Of a stretch of 32,506 nucleotides of DNA, positions 16,553 to 25,877 are shown in pieces. The position numbers and the translations under genes are program-made. How positions within the stretch are numbered: the first letter of the stretch is position 1; each line of letters begins with the position of its first letter. This DNA is from Pseudomonas sp. CBZ-4 (GTDB lineage Bacteria > Pseudomonadota > Gammaproteobacteria > Pseudomonadales > Pseudomonadaceae): the NCBI RefSeq assembly GCF_000346755.1, contig NZ_ANNV01000034.1, positions 1 through 32,506 on the forward strand. The letters are read 5' to 3'. Under the pieces are notes generated by a model. That model saw only the letters and a program-made list of their open reading frames with translations. It was not told where the DNA came from and ran no database searches.

Positions 16553-17758
16553 ATGACTAATACCTCCACCGATGACCGCAGCCCATGGTCGGTTTTTCTT
16601 ATTTTTCTACGCCTTGGATTGACCTCCTTCGGCGGCCCCATCGTGCACTTAGGCTATTTCCGTGACGAGTTCGTCACACGACGGCGCTGGTTGTCTGAAC
16701 GCAGCTATGCTGATTTAGTGGCGCTGTGCCAATTTCTTCCAGGCCCAGCAAGCAGCCAGGTCGGCATAGCGTTGGGGCTATCACGGGCTGGATATAGCGG
16801 GGCGCTGGCTGCTTGGACAGGCTTTACGCTGCCTTCGGCCGTAGCTTTAATCCTGTTCGCGCTGGGCATTTCCAACTATGGGGATTCCGTTTCGCCGGGC
16901 GCGTTGCATGGCCTAAAAGTGGTGGCCGTTGCCGTAGTCGCCCAAGCGGTATGGGGCATGGCGCGCAACCTGTGTACGGATGGGCTGAGAGTCACAATAA
17001 TGGCGATTGCCGCCTGTGCTGTCCTGCTCGTACCGTCCGCGTGGGGGCAGGTTGGTGTGATTGCTGCCGCAGGCATCATAGGCCGACTATTGTTCAAGCC
17101 AGCACATACTGTTGAGCACGACCCACTACCTATCACGGTCAGTCACCGGGCCGGCGCACTTTGGCTATCGTTATTTTTTGCCCTGCTGATTGGCCTACCG
17201 ATCTTGGCAAAATTGCTGCCAAGTCCAACGATGGTGGTAGTGGACGCCTTCTATCGTGTGGGGTCACTAGTGTTCGGTGGTGGCCACGTTGTGTTGCCGC
17301 TGCTGCAAGCCGAAGTGGTGTCCTCCGGCTGGGTCAGTAATGAATCCTTCCTCGCGGGGTACGGGGCGGCTCAAGCGGTGCCCGGCCCATTGTTCACATT
17401 CGCCGCGTTCCTTGGTGCTTCGATGAGCACCGCTCCCTCTGGCTGGGTCGGCGGTATTGTGTGCCTACTGGCTATCTTCGCACCCTCTTTTCTGCTGGTT
17501 GTGGGAGCCATGCCATTTTGGGAGCGCCTGCGTCGCAATACAGGCATGCAAGCCGCGCTGGCTGGGGTCAATGCGGCGGTGGTTGGCCTGCTGCTGGCCG
17601 CGTTCTATCACCCTGTATGGACTAGCGCCATATTTCAGCCGCAAGACTTTGTCTTGGCCCTGGTCGCCCTTGTCGCACTGATGTTCTGGAAGCTCCCGCC
17701 GTGGCTAGTTGTCGTCGGCAGCGGTGCAGCGGGTTGGCTGTTGAGTATCGCGCTGTGA
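16553..17758 (+). CDS. chrA: Chromate efflux transporter ChrA (bidomain CHR family)
   Basis: A 401-residue inner-membrane protein of the long-chain CHR family, which expels chromate using the proton motive force. Two homologous halves are visible. The N-terminal half has FLIFLRLGLTSFGGPIVHLG and FLPGPASSQVGIALG, and the C-terminal half has FYRVGSLVFGGGHVVLPLLQ and GYGAAQAVPGPLFTFAAFLG, the paired FGGP/PGP-type motifs of the family. About ten hydrophobic segments are present. The ATG at 16553 matches the start of the decayed copy at 7203 (MTNT); a GTG eight codons upstream is possible but less likely. It is followed ten bases later by padR in the same mobile cassette. Confidence 0.95.
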   Translation: MTNTSTDDRSPWSVFLIFLRLGLTSFGGPIVHLGYFRDEFVTRRRWLSERSYADLVALCQFLPGPASSQVGIALGLSRAGYSGALAAWTGFTLPSAVALILFALGISNYGDSVSPGALHGLKVVAVAVVAQAVWGMARNLCTDGLRVTIMAIAACAVLLVPSAWGQVGVIAAAGIIGRLLFKPAHTVEHDPLPITVSHRAGALWLSLFFALLIGLPILAKLLPSPTMVVVDAFYRVGSLVFGGGHVVLPLLQAEVVSSGWVSNESFLAGYGAAQAVPGPLFTFAAFLGASMSTAPSGWVGGIVCLLAIFAPSFLLVVGAMPFWERLRRNTGMQAALAGVNAAVVGLLLAAFYHPVWTSAIFQPQDFVLALVALVALMFWKLPPWLVVVGSGAAGWLLSIAL

Positions 17759-17768
17759 GGCACGAAAA

Positions 17769-18074
17769 ATGACAGATAAAGACCTGTACGGCGGGTTGAT
17801 CCGCCTGCACATACTTCACCATGCAGCCGAGAAGCCCGTCTTCGGACTGGGAATCATCGAAGAACTGCAACGACACGGCTACGAGCTGAGCGCCGGGACG
17901 GTATACCCAATGCTGCACGGGCTGGAAAAGAAGGGCTATTTGACCTCACGCCACGAACGCACCGGGCGACGTGAACGGCGTGTCTATGAGATCACTGAGC
18001 AAGGCCAAGTTGCGCTGGTCGAGGCACGTGCAAAGGTTAAGGAACTGTTCGGCGAGTTGATCGAAGGTTGCTGA
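17769..18074 (+). CDS. PadR-family transcriptional regulator
   Basis: A 101-residue winged-helix regulator. DLYGGLIRLHILHHAAEKPVFG starts the domain, GYELSAGTVYPMLHGLEKKGYL is the diagnostic PadR helix-turn-helix, and RRVYEITEQG is the wing. PadR-type repressors usually control an adjacent transporter or enzyme gene. The gene begins ten bases after chrA and shares its cassette, so it most likely regulates chrA through the palindrome at 16486-16513. The inducing signal (chromate or other) cannot be read from the sequence. Confidence 0.92.
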   Translation: MTDKDLYGGLIRLHILHHAAEKPVFGLGIIEELQRHGYELSAGTVYPMLHGLEKKGYLTSRHERTGRRERRVYEITEQGQVALVEARAKVKELFGELIEGC

Positions 18075-18194
18075 GTTTACGGCTTCAACTCGGCGTCAGG
18101 CGGTTCACTGGCACCGCGTCAGACTAGGGCCGCTTTCTGCATTTTCTGACGCCAAGGCGTCAATCTCTATGGCCTCAACCTGACAGGCCGAATG

Positions 18195-18232
18195 CTTAGC
18201 GTACGATTTTTTCCGATTTCTCTATCGACCCC
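18195..18232 (-). repeat. Right 38-bp inverted repeat of the chrA-padR cassette
   Basis: Read inward from 18232 on the minus strand it starts GGGGTCGATAGAGAAATCGG and ends CGTACGCTAAG. It differs from the left repeat at only a few positions (mostly near the outer end) and is followed by the second AGGAG copy. Confidence 0.93.
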
Positions 18233-18237
18233 AGGAG

Positions 18238-18656
18238 GATCTGAATTGATCTCTCCACCATGTGTACACTGCCTGACAGCGGAGTTCGTCGCGGTTTAAT
18301 CTAGAAAGACTTGCCCTAGGGAGATCAGCACGGCTGGAAGAACTGACCCAAACGAGGCAGCAGGTCGCATTTGACGATATCTTCACTGTATACTTTATCG
18401 CTCAGCCATACCTCTTGAGCTACAGGAACACCAGCATGACTGTACTCCAAACGATCTACTGGCAGCCTACGCCGCCTTAGCGCTACGCCCCCTCGCAACA
18501 TCTCGCTTCCGCTAGTTTCGCTCGCGGTCGCGTACTGCTGTATGCCCGGTTTTTACACCCAAGGCACACAGCCAAATAATCCTCACAACTTGAATTCGTA
18601 TCGACGCGCTCGCCATCTGCCTGGTGTGCGTGTGGTGCATTGCCTTGGATATTCTG
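18238..18656. other. Non-coding stretch between the cassette and sulP
   Basis: About 420 bp without a convincing gene. It continues the pre-insertion sequence from 16316 once the cassette is removed, so it may be IS21-related DNA at its left end. The sulP promoter should be near the right end. A short frame beginning at 18436 (MTVLQTIYWQPTPP) is too short to support. Confidence 0.5.
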
Positions 18657-20144
18657 ATGCTGCAATCGCTCAAACAAACGTGGTTTTCCAACGTCCGTGG
18701 AGACGTGCTCGCGGGGATCGTGGTCGCGCTCGCGCTGATCCCGGAGGCCATTGCTTTCTCTATCATTGCCGGCGTCGACCCCAAGGTCGGTCTCTACGCC
18801 TCCTTCTGTATCTGTGCTGTCATCGCCTTCGTCGGCGGTCGACCCGGCATGATCTCGGCAGCTACCGGTGCGATGGCACTGCTGATGGTCACCCTGGTAA
18901 AAGATCACGGGCTTCAGTATTTGCTGGCAGCCACCTTGCTCTGCGGGGCGCTTCAAATCCTCGCTGGATACCTGAAACTGGGCTCTCTGATGCGCTTTGT
19001 TTCGCGCTCGGTAGTCACAGGCTTTGTGAATGCATTGGCGATTCTGATTTTCATGGCGCAGTTACCTGAATTGACCAACGTGACCTGGCACGTTTACGCC
19101 ATGACCGTAGTGGGCCTCGGAATAATCTATCTGTTTCCGTATGTACCGAAGATCGGCAAGCTGATTCCCTCGCCGCTGGTGTGCATCCTGGCCCTGACGG
19201 CCATTGCTATTTACCTCGGTCTGGATATCCGCACTGTGGGTGACATGGGCGAACTGCCGGACACGCTGCCGATTTTCCTGTGGCCTGAAGTCCCGCTGAA
19301 CGTTGAAACTCTGCGCATCATCTTCCCGTACTCAGCCGCCTTGGCCGTAGTAGGTCTGCTTGAGTCCATGATGACCGCGACCATCGTCGACGATTTGACC
19401 GATACCACCAGCAACAAAAACCGTGAATGCAAGGGTCAAGGCATTGCCAACATCGCTGCCGGGATGCTCGGCGGTATGGCAGGCTGCGCCATGATCGGCC
19501 AGTCGATCATCAACGTGAAATCCGGTGGACGTACCCGTCTCTCCACATTGTGCGCGGGCATTTTCTTGCTGCTGATGGTCGTTTTCCTCGGCGAATGGCT
19601 CTCCAAGATCCCGATGGCTGCATTGGTTGCTGTGATGATCATGGTATCCATCGGCACCTTTAGCTGGGATTCCTTGCGCAATCTGAAAGAGCACCCACTG
19701 TCGACCAACCTCGTCATGGTCGCGACCGTTGTGGTGGTCGTGGCAACGCATAATCTGGCTTACGGCGTGTTGGTCGGCGTACTGCTGGCTTCGTTGTTCT
19801 TTGCGAACAAGGTCGGACATTACCTCGATATCAAGAGCAGTCTTGAAGAGACGGAGTCGCATCGGACTTACCGCGTGGTAGGCCAGGTGTTCTTCAGCTC
19901 GGCAGACAAGTTCACCGAAGTTTTTGACTTCAAGGAAGCGCTCAACAAGGTCACCATCGATCTGACACAGGCGCATTTCTGGGATATCACCGCCGTCGCC
20001 GCGCTGGATAAAGTGGTAATCAAGTTCCGTCGCGAGGGCGCCGAGGTTGAAGTGCTGGGTCTAAATGAGGCCAGCGCCACAATCGTTGACCGCTTTGGCG
20101 TGCATGACAAACCTGGCGCCATCGACAAGCTCATGAGCCACTAA
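18657..20144 (+). CDS. SulP-family anion transporter with STAS domain
   Basis: A 495-residue inner-membrane transporter. [20 protein letters not shown] at the N-terminus is the SulP signature. About ten to twelve hydrophobic segments follow, including [20 protein letters not shown] and [22 protein letters not shown], and a C-terminal STAS domain occupies roughly residues 405-495 ([20 protein letters not shown] is the STAS Asp loop). SulP proteins move sulfate, bicarbonate or other anions; this subtype is not decidable. The ATG at 18657 is chosen because it begins the family-typical N-terminus, although it lacks a strong ribosome site and a GTG 33 bp upstream is in frame. The Usp gene follows 11 bp later. 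Confidence 0.92.
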   Translation: MLQSLKQTWFSNVRGDVLAGIVVALALIPEAIAFSIIAGVDPKVGLYASFCICAVIAFVGGRPGMISAATGAMALLMVTLVKDHGLQYLLAATLLCGALQILAGYLKLGSLMRFVSRSVVTGFVNALAILIFMAQLPELTNVTWHVYAMTVVGLGIIYLFPYVPKIGKLIPSPLVCILALTAIAIYLGLDIRTVGDMGELPDTLPIFLWPEVPLNVETLRIIFPYSAALAVVGLLESMMTATIVDDLTDTTSNKNRECKGQGIANIAAGMLGGMAGCAMIGQSIINVKSGGRTRLSTLCAGIFLLLMVVFLGEWLSKIPMAALVAVMIMVSIGTFSWDSLRNLKEHPLSTNLVMVATVVVVVATHNLAYGVLVGVLLASLFFANKVGHYLDIKSSLEETESHRTYRVVGQVFFSSADKFTEVFDFKEALNKVTIDLTQAHFWDITAVAALDKVVIKFRREGAEVEVLGLNEASATIVDRFGVHDKPGAIDKLMSH

Positions 20145-20155
20145 GGAGATCGACA

Positions 20156-21007
20156 ATGACCCACGTAATGGCATGTATTGATAACTCACAATCCTCATTG
20201 GCGGTCTGCGACTACGCAGCATGGGCGTCGCAGCGACTCAACGCGCCTCTTACCTTGCTTCACGTATTGGATGAAGAGAAATACCCAGCAGCAGCTGACC
20301 TAAGTGGAAATATTGGTCTCGGCAGTCGAGAGCATCTGCTGGAGGAGCTGGCTACATTGGATGCCCAACGCGCCAGACTCGCTCTGGAACAGGGCCAACA
20401 CATGCTGGAAAAGGCCAGGGAGCGAACGGTCATTTCCGGCGCTGCGTTTCCTGAGCTGAAGCAGCGCCACGGACACTTGGTAGAAAGTCTGAGCGACCTT
20501 CAGGAGGATATTCGACTGTTGGTGATAGGAAGAGTGGGTGAAGACAACTCACGCAACGCGCACAGCCTTGGCAGCCAGATAGAAGCTGTAGTGCGAACAA
20601 TTCACCGGCCTATCCTGATCACAGCCAACAGCTATAAAAAGCCCGAAAAGGTGATGCTCGCATTTGACGGCAGCTCCACAGCCTACAAAACCATCCAAAT
20701 GTTTGCCGCCAGTTCGCTTTGCAAAGACTTGCCCATTCATCTTGTTACGGTCGGTGCAGATTCGGTGAGCAATCACGAGGCACTGGGAAAAGCACAAAGC
20801 ATGCTTCTCTCGGCTGGCTTCCTAGTCCAAGCTGAAATCAGACAAGGTGAGGTGGAGTCGGCTCTGCACGATTATCAGACAGAGCACGGCATTGATCTGC
20901 TGGTCATGGGTGCCTATGGGCATTCACGCATCAGGCAGTTTTTGGTAGGAAGCACGACTACGACGATGCTTCGAACAGCCACCATGCCTGTATTGCTGCT
21001 GCGCTGA
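20156..21007 (+). CDS. Tandem universal stress protein (two Usp domains)
   Basis: A 283-residue protein with two Usp folds. Domain 1 (residues 1-150) begins THVMACIDNSQSSLAVCDYA. Domain 2 (about 160-283) begins KVMLAFDGSSTAYKTIQMFA and ends with LLVMGAYGHSRIRQFLVGST, which carries the ATP-binding G-x2-G-x9-G(S/T) motif; domain 1 has a weaker version. The ribosome site AAGGAG lies right after the sulP stop, so the two form an operon. SulP-Usp pairs recur in proteobacterial stress regions, and the Usp may regulate the transporter. That link is an inference. Confidence 0.92.
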   Translation: MTHVMACIDNSQSSLAVCDYAAWASQRLNAPLTLLHVLDEEKYPAAADLSGNIGLGSREHLLEELATLDAQRARLALEQGQHMLEKARERTVISGAAFPELKQRHGHLVESLSDLQEDIRLLVIGRVGEDNSRNAHSLGSQIEAVVRTIHRPILITANSYKKPEKVMLAFDGSSTAYKTIQMFAASSLCKDLPIHLVTVGADSVSNHEALGKAQSMLLSAGFLVQAEIRQGEVESALHDYQTEHGIDLLVMGAYGHSRIRQFLVGSTTTTMLRTATMPVLLLR

Positions 21008-21021
21008 GATAACTCTCTAAG

Positions 21022-21055
21022 CCACAGTGTTTCTACTTATTGAGAAATGCTGTGG
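21022..21055. terminator. Hairpin after the usp gene
   Basis: CCACAGTGTTTCT (21022-21034) pairs along all 13 positions, two as G-U wobbles, with 21043-21055 around an 8-base loop, 15 bp beyond the usp stop. There is no long T tract, so it may work weakly or in both directions between the convergent usp and tnpA genes. Confidence 0.55.
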
Positions 21056-21109
21056 TCAATCCCATCTAAGCTATCTGACAACATAGCCCACTGAGTTCGA
21101 CCTGCGCAC

Positions 21110-24103
21110 CTAAATATCGTCGTCTGGATTACGCAGTGGCCGTAGCTCACCTCGGGCGACCTCTTCTGGTACCGCGAAGGAGTACCGTCCCAACATATTG
21201 ATGTGCTCGAAGATCAGCGGCGACAAACGAGCCAGGTCTTCGTCCTGTACCGGGTAGCCGTGCTGCTTTAACCGCTCCACGGCAGCCGTCATGTAGAGGG
21301 TATTCCATAGCACAATGATATTTACCACCAGGCCCAGGGCACCGAGTTGATCCTCCTGGCCTTCTCGGTAGCGCTGGCGAAGCTCGCCTCGTTTGCCATG
21401 GAACACGGCGCGAGCCAGGCTGTGTCGGCCTTCGCCGCGATTCAGTTGGGTCAGGGTGGCGCGGCGCTTGGACTCATCATCAATGTAGGTCAACGTATGC
21501 AGGGTTTTCTCGATCCGTCCGAACTCTGCCAACGCCTGGGCCAGACGGGTCGGACGATCTCCCGTTTGTAGGGTGCGCATGATGCCTGTCGCCGGCACTC
21601 GGCCAAGTTTGAGTGAGCCAGCCAAACGCAACAGGTCATCCCAGTGCTCGGCGATCAGGTCGAGCTTGACTGACTGGCGAGCAAGTCCGTTGAGCTTGCC
21701 GTAATCCGCGTCCGGGCGGGTGCGCCAGAAGCGGGTACCGCCGACATCAGCCAGGCGCGGGCAGAAGTGATAACCGAGCAGACGGAATAACCCGAACACC
21801 ACATCGCTGTAAGCACCGGTATCGGTCATGATTTGTGTGGGCTGCAATTCGGTCTGTTGTTCCAGCACAACCGCGAGCAATACTAGGCTGTCGCGCAGGG
21901 TGCCGGGCACCGTAATGGCGTTAAGACCGGAAAACTGGTCGGAGATCAGGTTGTACCAGGTGACGCCCCGGCCGGTACCGAAATACTTCGGGTTAGGGCC
22001 GGCATGTACGGTACGCACAGGTACGACAAAACGCATGCCATCGGCGGAGGCCACCTCGCCGCCGCCCCAGACCTGAGCCAGCTCCAGTTGACTCTGCGCA
22101 GCCACCAAAATGGCATTGGCTGCCGACAGGGTATCGTCACGGAGATAGTTCTGGCTCACCCAGGACAGCCGGTCACGGCGCAGCGCTTGGTTGTCGTTGC
22201 GAGTCAAGGGCTCCAGGCCGGTGTTACAGGCTCCTCCCAAGAGCACTGCGCACAAACTCGTCACCAAGTTGTCGGCCCGCGCATTGCGTTCGGACACATG
22301 GGTGAAGGCTTCAGTGAAGCCGGTACGAGCGGCGATTTCTAACAGGATTTCCGGCAAATCGACACGCGGCATCAAGTCGGCCACGGCTGCACGCAGTTGC
22401 AGCAACGAGTTGGGCTCTTCCAGCTTCTCCAGCGCTCCGAGGGACAGCTCGGTTTTGCCCTCTGTATTCTCACTCAACTGGATCGCAGGATTGTCGGGCA
22501 GGCGAGCGGCGACTGCGTACCAAGTCGCATCCAGCTCGGCAGACAAGGCGTCCAAGGTGGTTTTGGCGTCCACAGTCAGGCCCAGTGAGCGACAGATGAT
22601 CGGTCGCGCCGACAGCCATTCTGCACCATCGAGCAGACCGATACGCGGGTCGGCCTAGCGCCAACTGGGTGCAACAAAGACATCGCGGCGGCGTAGGGCC
22701 GTGCGTAGTGCATCAAGCGTGCAGAAGACATAGGCGCCCATGTCGAGGGAGCCATCTTCGCGAGTGATGTGGTTCTGCCAAGCCTTGGCCACGATCTCCT
22801 GCGGCACGTCATCCTCCGGCTTCCTGCGAGGCAAGTTCAGTTGCAACCAGTCCAAACTAGCCGCCACACCCTTACCCGCCGGGCTGAAGCCGAAGCGAAT
22901 ATGTTTCAATAAGTCAGGAAGGAAACGGCGCACGCTGCGGTAGCGCTCCTCCAGAGCGAGGTAAAACACATCGTTGGCCGGACGGATCAACGCATTGACC
23001 TCTTCCAGGGCTTTCTCCAGCGTGACACGTGGCAGGTCGTTGAACAGCCGGGCACGGACATTGTCATCGCTGATCGAGCTATCCAGCACGACCTTGCACG
23101 CAGCGGCGAGCATTGCCGCCGAGCGATCCAGGTCTTTTAGACTACGCAACCGAGCCTTCTTGTCAGCCTTCTCTGCGTTGTTGAAGATATCACGCAGTAG
23201 CGCTTCCAGAACTTCCAGAGCATCGTCGTGCGCACTGGCTTCCAAGGAAACCGCGAATGCCACCAACGTCGCCAACCGGCGCGACGCCGGCAGTCGATTG
23301 ATGGCCGTGACCTTCGCGGTGTTGGCAAAGCGAGCCAGGGTGGCAATGCGGCTGGGAGGGATATGCGCAGCTGCCGGTAAGGCGATACCCAACCCGCGTA
23401 CATCATCCAGCCGACGCAGCGCCCGAACCAGTGCAGGGCCACTGACCATCACCGGGCCGGAGCGTAGTTGATCCAGTCGGGAACTACGGTTGCCTTCGGC
23501 CACCAGAAGCAAGTCTTGTAGGTGCTGTCTTTGCTCCTCGGTCACGCTGCGGCCCAAGGTGTACCAGAGGCGTTCTTCAACCCGGCTACGCAGTTGGGCA
23601 ATGAAGCGCTCTAACTGGGAAATTCCGGGCAATAGGACTTTCTGTGTGAGCAGCCATGAGGTAGCTCGTTCGAACAGCACGCCAGGACGATCAGTACCAG
23701 TCCAGCAAAGGGCATACAGCCATCGGCTCAAACGAAAGCCGATGCCTGGGTCAGTAAAGTGGCGATAGCCATAGCGCTCTTGAATATCGGCCGCATGTAT
23801 CCAGCGACGATGATCGCTATAACGTACAAGACAGTCAGGGTCGGCGATTGCCAATTGCCGACAAAGCACAAGCAGGACTTCCACCGGCACAGCCGTGGGT
23901 TTGTCCGGCAAAACACCGACGAAGCGAACGGTAGTCAGCAGAACGGCATAGCCCAAGCGGTTATGGTTGCCCCGTAGTACCTGGACGGCTTCACGGTCTT
24001 CATCGCTCAGGTGGAAGTAGCGCTCCAGTTCATCACGGCTGGGCGCATCGATGTAGCGACCAAAGCCGTCGCGTTGCTCCTGAGTCAGAAAACCAACCGG
24101 CAT
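21110..24103 (-). pseudogene. tnpA: Tn3-family transposase TnpA interrupted by one amber codon
   Basis: A single reading frame of 998 codons spans the whole region, with one internal TAG at 22657-22655 (codon 483). The flanking residues FVAPSWR and ADPRIGLLDGAEW are contiguous in homologues, where a Tyr is usual at this place, so one base change created the stop. The N-terminal half holds the DNA-binding region (TQEQRDGFGRYIDAPSRDEL). The C-terminal half holds the catalytic residues in ASADGMRF, TDTGAYSD and NRGEGRHS. Without amber suppression only a 482-residue fragment is made, which would lack catalysis. Start is ATG 24103, three bases after the toxin stop. Confidence 0.92.
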
Positions 24104-24106
24104 CGA

Positions 24107-24517
24107 TCACAGTACCTCGGCGCAGAACACGGCGGGGGTGACAATCCGCGTGCGTTCGATATGTCCGCGCTGCAAGAGGCCTGCGCGTCGATCACCGGTT
24201 ACTAGGTAGTCCGCATTGCCCGCCAAAGCCATGGCCAGCAGAAAAGAGTCATCCGGATCATCGGCTTCAACCTCAATGGTCAACCGCTCCAATACCACGG
24301 CGCGTTGCAGGTTATTGATCATGGCCCCCACTTTGGCAGGCTGAAGGATGGCCTGAAGCTTGGGGTAACGACTGGCGCGACGAATTTCGTCGAGCTGTGC
24401 CCGTGAAGTCACCACCTCGAAGCGAGCTGAACGCCAGGCCCGATAGATCGCATCAGGAGACCCATGCGGTGAGATCAGCGCACTGAACAGAATGTTGGTA
24501 TCCAATACAACCCGCAT
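24107..24517 (-). CDS. PIN-domain toxin of a type II toxin-antitoxin pair
   Basis: A 136-residue PIN-fold ribonuclease. VVLDTNILFSALISPHGSPD carries the first acidic residue (Asp6 region), DDPDDSFLLAMALAGNADYL the central acids, and VTGDRRAG the last one. This is the PIN_3-type toxin that cleaves RNA. Its ATG overlaps the antitoxin stop by one base (TGATG), the coupling typical of type II systems. Tn3-family elements of several groups carry exactly such a pair next to tnpA, where it may stabilise the transposon or share its regulation. Confidence 0.9.
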   Translation of the reverse strand: MRVVLDTNILFSALISPHGSPDAIYRAWRSARFEVVTSRAQLDEIRRASRYPKLQAILQPAKVGAMINNLQRAVVLERLTIEVEADDPDDSFLLAMALAGNADYLVTGDRRAGLLQRGHIERTRIVTPAVFCAEVL

Positions 24518-24756
24518 CAGCGCTTACGCGCCCAGTCGAGCGCTTCTTCAACCGCTTCGGTCAGTTCGGCCTCACTCAGATGGGCATTGGAAACCTTGGC
24601 CTGTTCGGCGCTCAGCTCCAGGATGTGTGCCCGCACCGCTTCTTCGATGAAGCGCGACAGGTCGCCCTTACGGCCACCGCCTTGGCTGGCCAGAAACATG
24701 CGAAGCGATTGGTCGGTGTCGGTGGAGACGGCGACGTTCCAGCGAGTGGTATTCAT
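24517..24756 (-). CDS. Ribbon-helix-helix antitoxin
   Basis: A 79-residue protein beginning MNTTRWNVAVSTDTDQSLRM, with the RHH fold in residues 5-45 (beta strand WNVAVS, then helices around DLSRFIEEAVRAHIL). The acidic C-terminal half (LSEAELTEAVEEALDWARKR) likely wraps the toxin. The ATG at 24756 is preferred over a TTG four codons upstream. It precedes and overlaps the PIN toxin gene by one base, and should autorepress from the divergent region shared with tnpR. Confidence 0.87.
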   Translation of the reverse strand: MNTTRWNVAVSTDTDQSLRMFLASQGGGRKGDLSRFIEEAVRAHILELSAEQAKVSNAHLSEAELTEAVEEALDWARKR

Positions 24757-24957
24757 GACTTTTTCCAATGTTAGGTGTTTATGTGTTTATACACTCGATC
24801 CTCACTGCGCCGCAACGGTTCGATAAAACCCTCGTTTTATAGAACTTTAACGGAAGACCTGCCCAGCTCCGAGTTAGCCCATATTATGGTTTTAAATACT
24901 GGTATCGTTAATCAAGGTTCTATTTTCAATTTCTCTGTTGAGTAAACGGTACTTTTG
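24757..24957. promoter_or_regulatory. Divergent promoter and probable res site of the Tn3-family element
   Basis: The 200-bp AT-rich gap between the antitoxin and resolvase starts is where serine resolvases of this family bind and recombine. A perfect ATAAAAC / GTTTTAT dyad (24823-24829 and 24834-24840) and a GTGTTTAT-type dyad near 24776-24795 are visible. The three resolvase subsites cannot be separated by eye. Confidence 0.6.
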
Positions 24958-25875
24958 ATGAAAATTGGCTATGCGCGGGTGAGTACTCGGGATCAGAACG
25001 CCGACCTCCAGATCGATGCTCTGACAAAGGCAGGGTGCGAGCGGATCTATCAAGACGTTGCCAGCGGCTCAAAAAGCGCACGTCCGGAACTGGACAAATT
25101 ATTGGTTCATGTACGGGCCGGTGATGCTGTGGTGATTTGGAAGCTGGATCGTCTAGGGCGCTCGCTCAAGCACCTGGTCGAACTGGTCGGTGAATTGGCC
25201 GCTCGTAACGTTGGCCTGCAAAGTCTGAATGACCCCATCGATACCACCCACGCGCAAGGCCGCTTTGTGTTCAACCTGTTCGCTTCATTGGCAGAGTTCG
25301 AACGTGAGTTGATTCGTGAGCGCACACAGGCAGGCTTGTCCGCTGCACGGTCACGTGGTCGAGTCGGTGGCCGCCCGAAGGGGCTGCCCGCTCAGGCGGA
25401 AGCGACCGCTATGGCCGCAGAAACGCTGTACCGAGAGGGTCGGTTAAGTGTGAGCGCCATTGGCAAGAAACTGCACATTTCCAAAAGCACGCTTTACCGC
25501 TACCTCCGGCATCGCGGCATAACGATCGGCGTACCCGCAAAAATCACCCAGCATCTCAACATCACGGTCCCACCGGCAGTGGACAATGCCGAACGGATCG
25601 CGACGGTCATATTGCGCCTGGCCGTCGAGAACAACAGCAAGTTCGTGCGTGGTAAAAAACGGGCACTGGAGAATATCGAGCGTTACTGCCTGGAACCTTA
25701 CGGCATGAAGCTGCTTGAGTCGGGCAACTACGCGCTGAGCATTCCCTATCGCAACGATGAGGCACTGGATAAGACGGTACATGATCTGCTGACCGAGATC
25801 AGCCAAGAGGCCGAGATGCGTAATTGCTTTATCGAGGCAGATGCCTGGGAAGAGGGCTCTGAGCGGAGGTGGTAG
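24958..25875 (+). CDS. tnpR: Serine resolvase TnpR with C-terminal extension
   Basis: A 305-residue serine recombinase. MKIGYARVSTRDQNADLQID gives the catalytic Ser9, KLDRLGRSLKHLVELV the arginine motif, and EFERELIRERTQAGL the E helix. A helix-turn-helix of the Hin type is in LSVSAIGKKLHISKSTLYRY (about residues 162-181). Residues beyond about 190 form a 115-residue extension not found in Tn3 or gamma-delta resolvases but known for the long-resolvase subgroup. The ATG at 24958 is used instead of a TTG one codon earlier. It ends two bases before the terminal repeat region at 25878. The frame is intact. Confidence 0.93.
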   Translation: MKIGYARVSTRDQNADLQIDALTKAGCERIYQDVASGSKSARPELDKLLVHVRAGDAVVIWKLDRLGRSLKHLVELVGELAARNVGLQSLNDPIDTTHAQGRFVFNLFASLAEFERELIRERTQAGLSAARSRGRVGGRPKGLPAQAEATAMAAETLYREGRLSVSAIGKKLHISKSTLYRYLRHRGITIGVPAKITQHLNITVPPAVDNAERIATVILRLAVENNSKFVRGKKRALENIERYCLEPYGMKLLESGNYALSIPYRNDEALDKTVHDLLTEISQEAEMRNCFIEADAWEEGSERRW

Positions 25876-25877
25876 GG

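Larger units (their letters stand above)
16322..18232 (+). mobile_element. Non-autonomous Tn21/Tn501-type cassette carrying chrA-padR
   Basis: A 1911-bp unit flanked by 38-bp inverted repeats of the Tn21/Tn501 type (16322-16359 and 18195-18232) and by perfect 5-bp direct repeats AGGAG (16317-16321 and 18233-18237). It contains only chrA, padR and regulatory DNA, with no transposase or resolvase. The target duplication shows it entered as one unit, presumably moved in trans by a Tn21-group transposase. Such units are described as mobile insertion cassettes or Tn3-derived non-autonomous elements. The repeats are 38 bp, and 5-bp duplications are normal for the Tn3 family. Confidence 0.92.

Noticed and set aside
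18386..18405. LexA-box-like CTGTATACTTTATCGCTCAG
   Set aside because: CTG and CAG are separated by 14 bases instead of 10, and no SOS gene follows.
18436..18479. Short frame starting MTVLQTIYWQPTPP
   Set aside because: Only 14 codons with no recognisable continuation; not supportable as a gene.
18483..18956. Minus-strand frame covering the start of sulP
   Set aside because: It runs opposite to the well-supported SulP gene and has no family features.
21056..21109. Expected tnpA-side terminal repeat of the second Tn3-family transposon
   Set aside because: The only TAAG (21066-21069) lacks the G-rich outer part and does not align with the repeat at 25878-25915.
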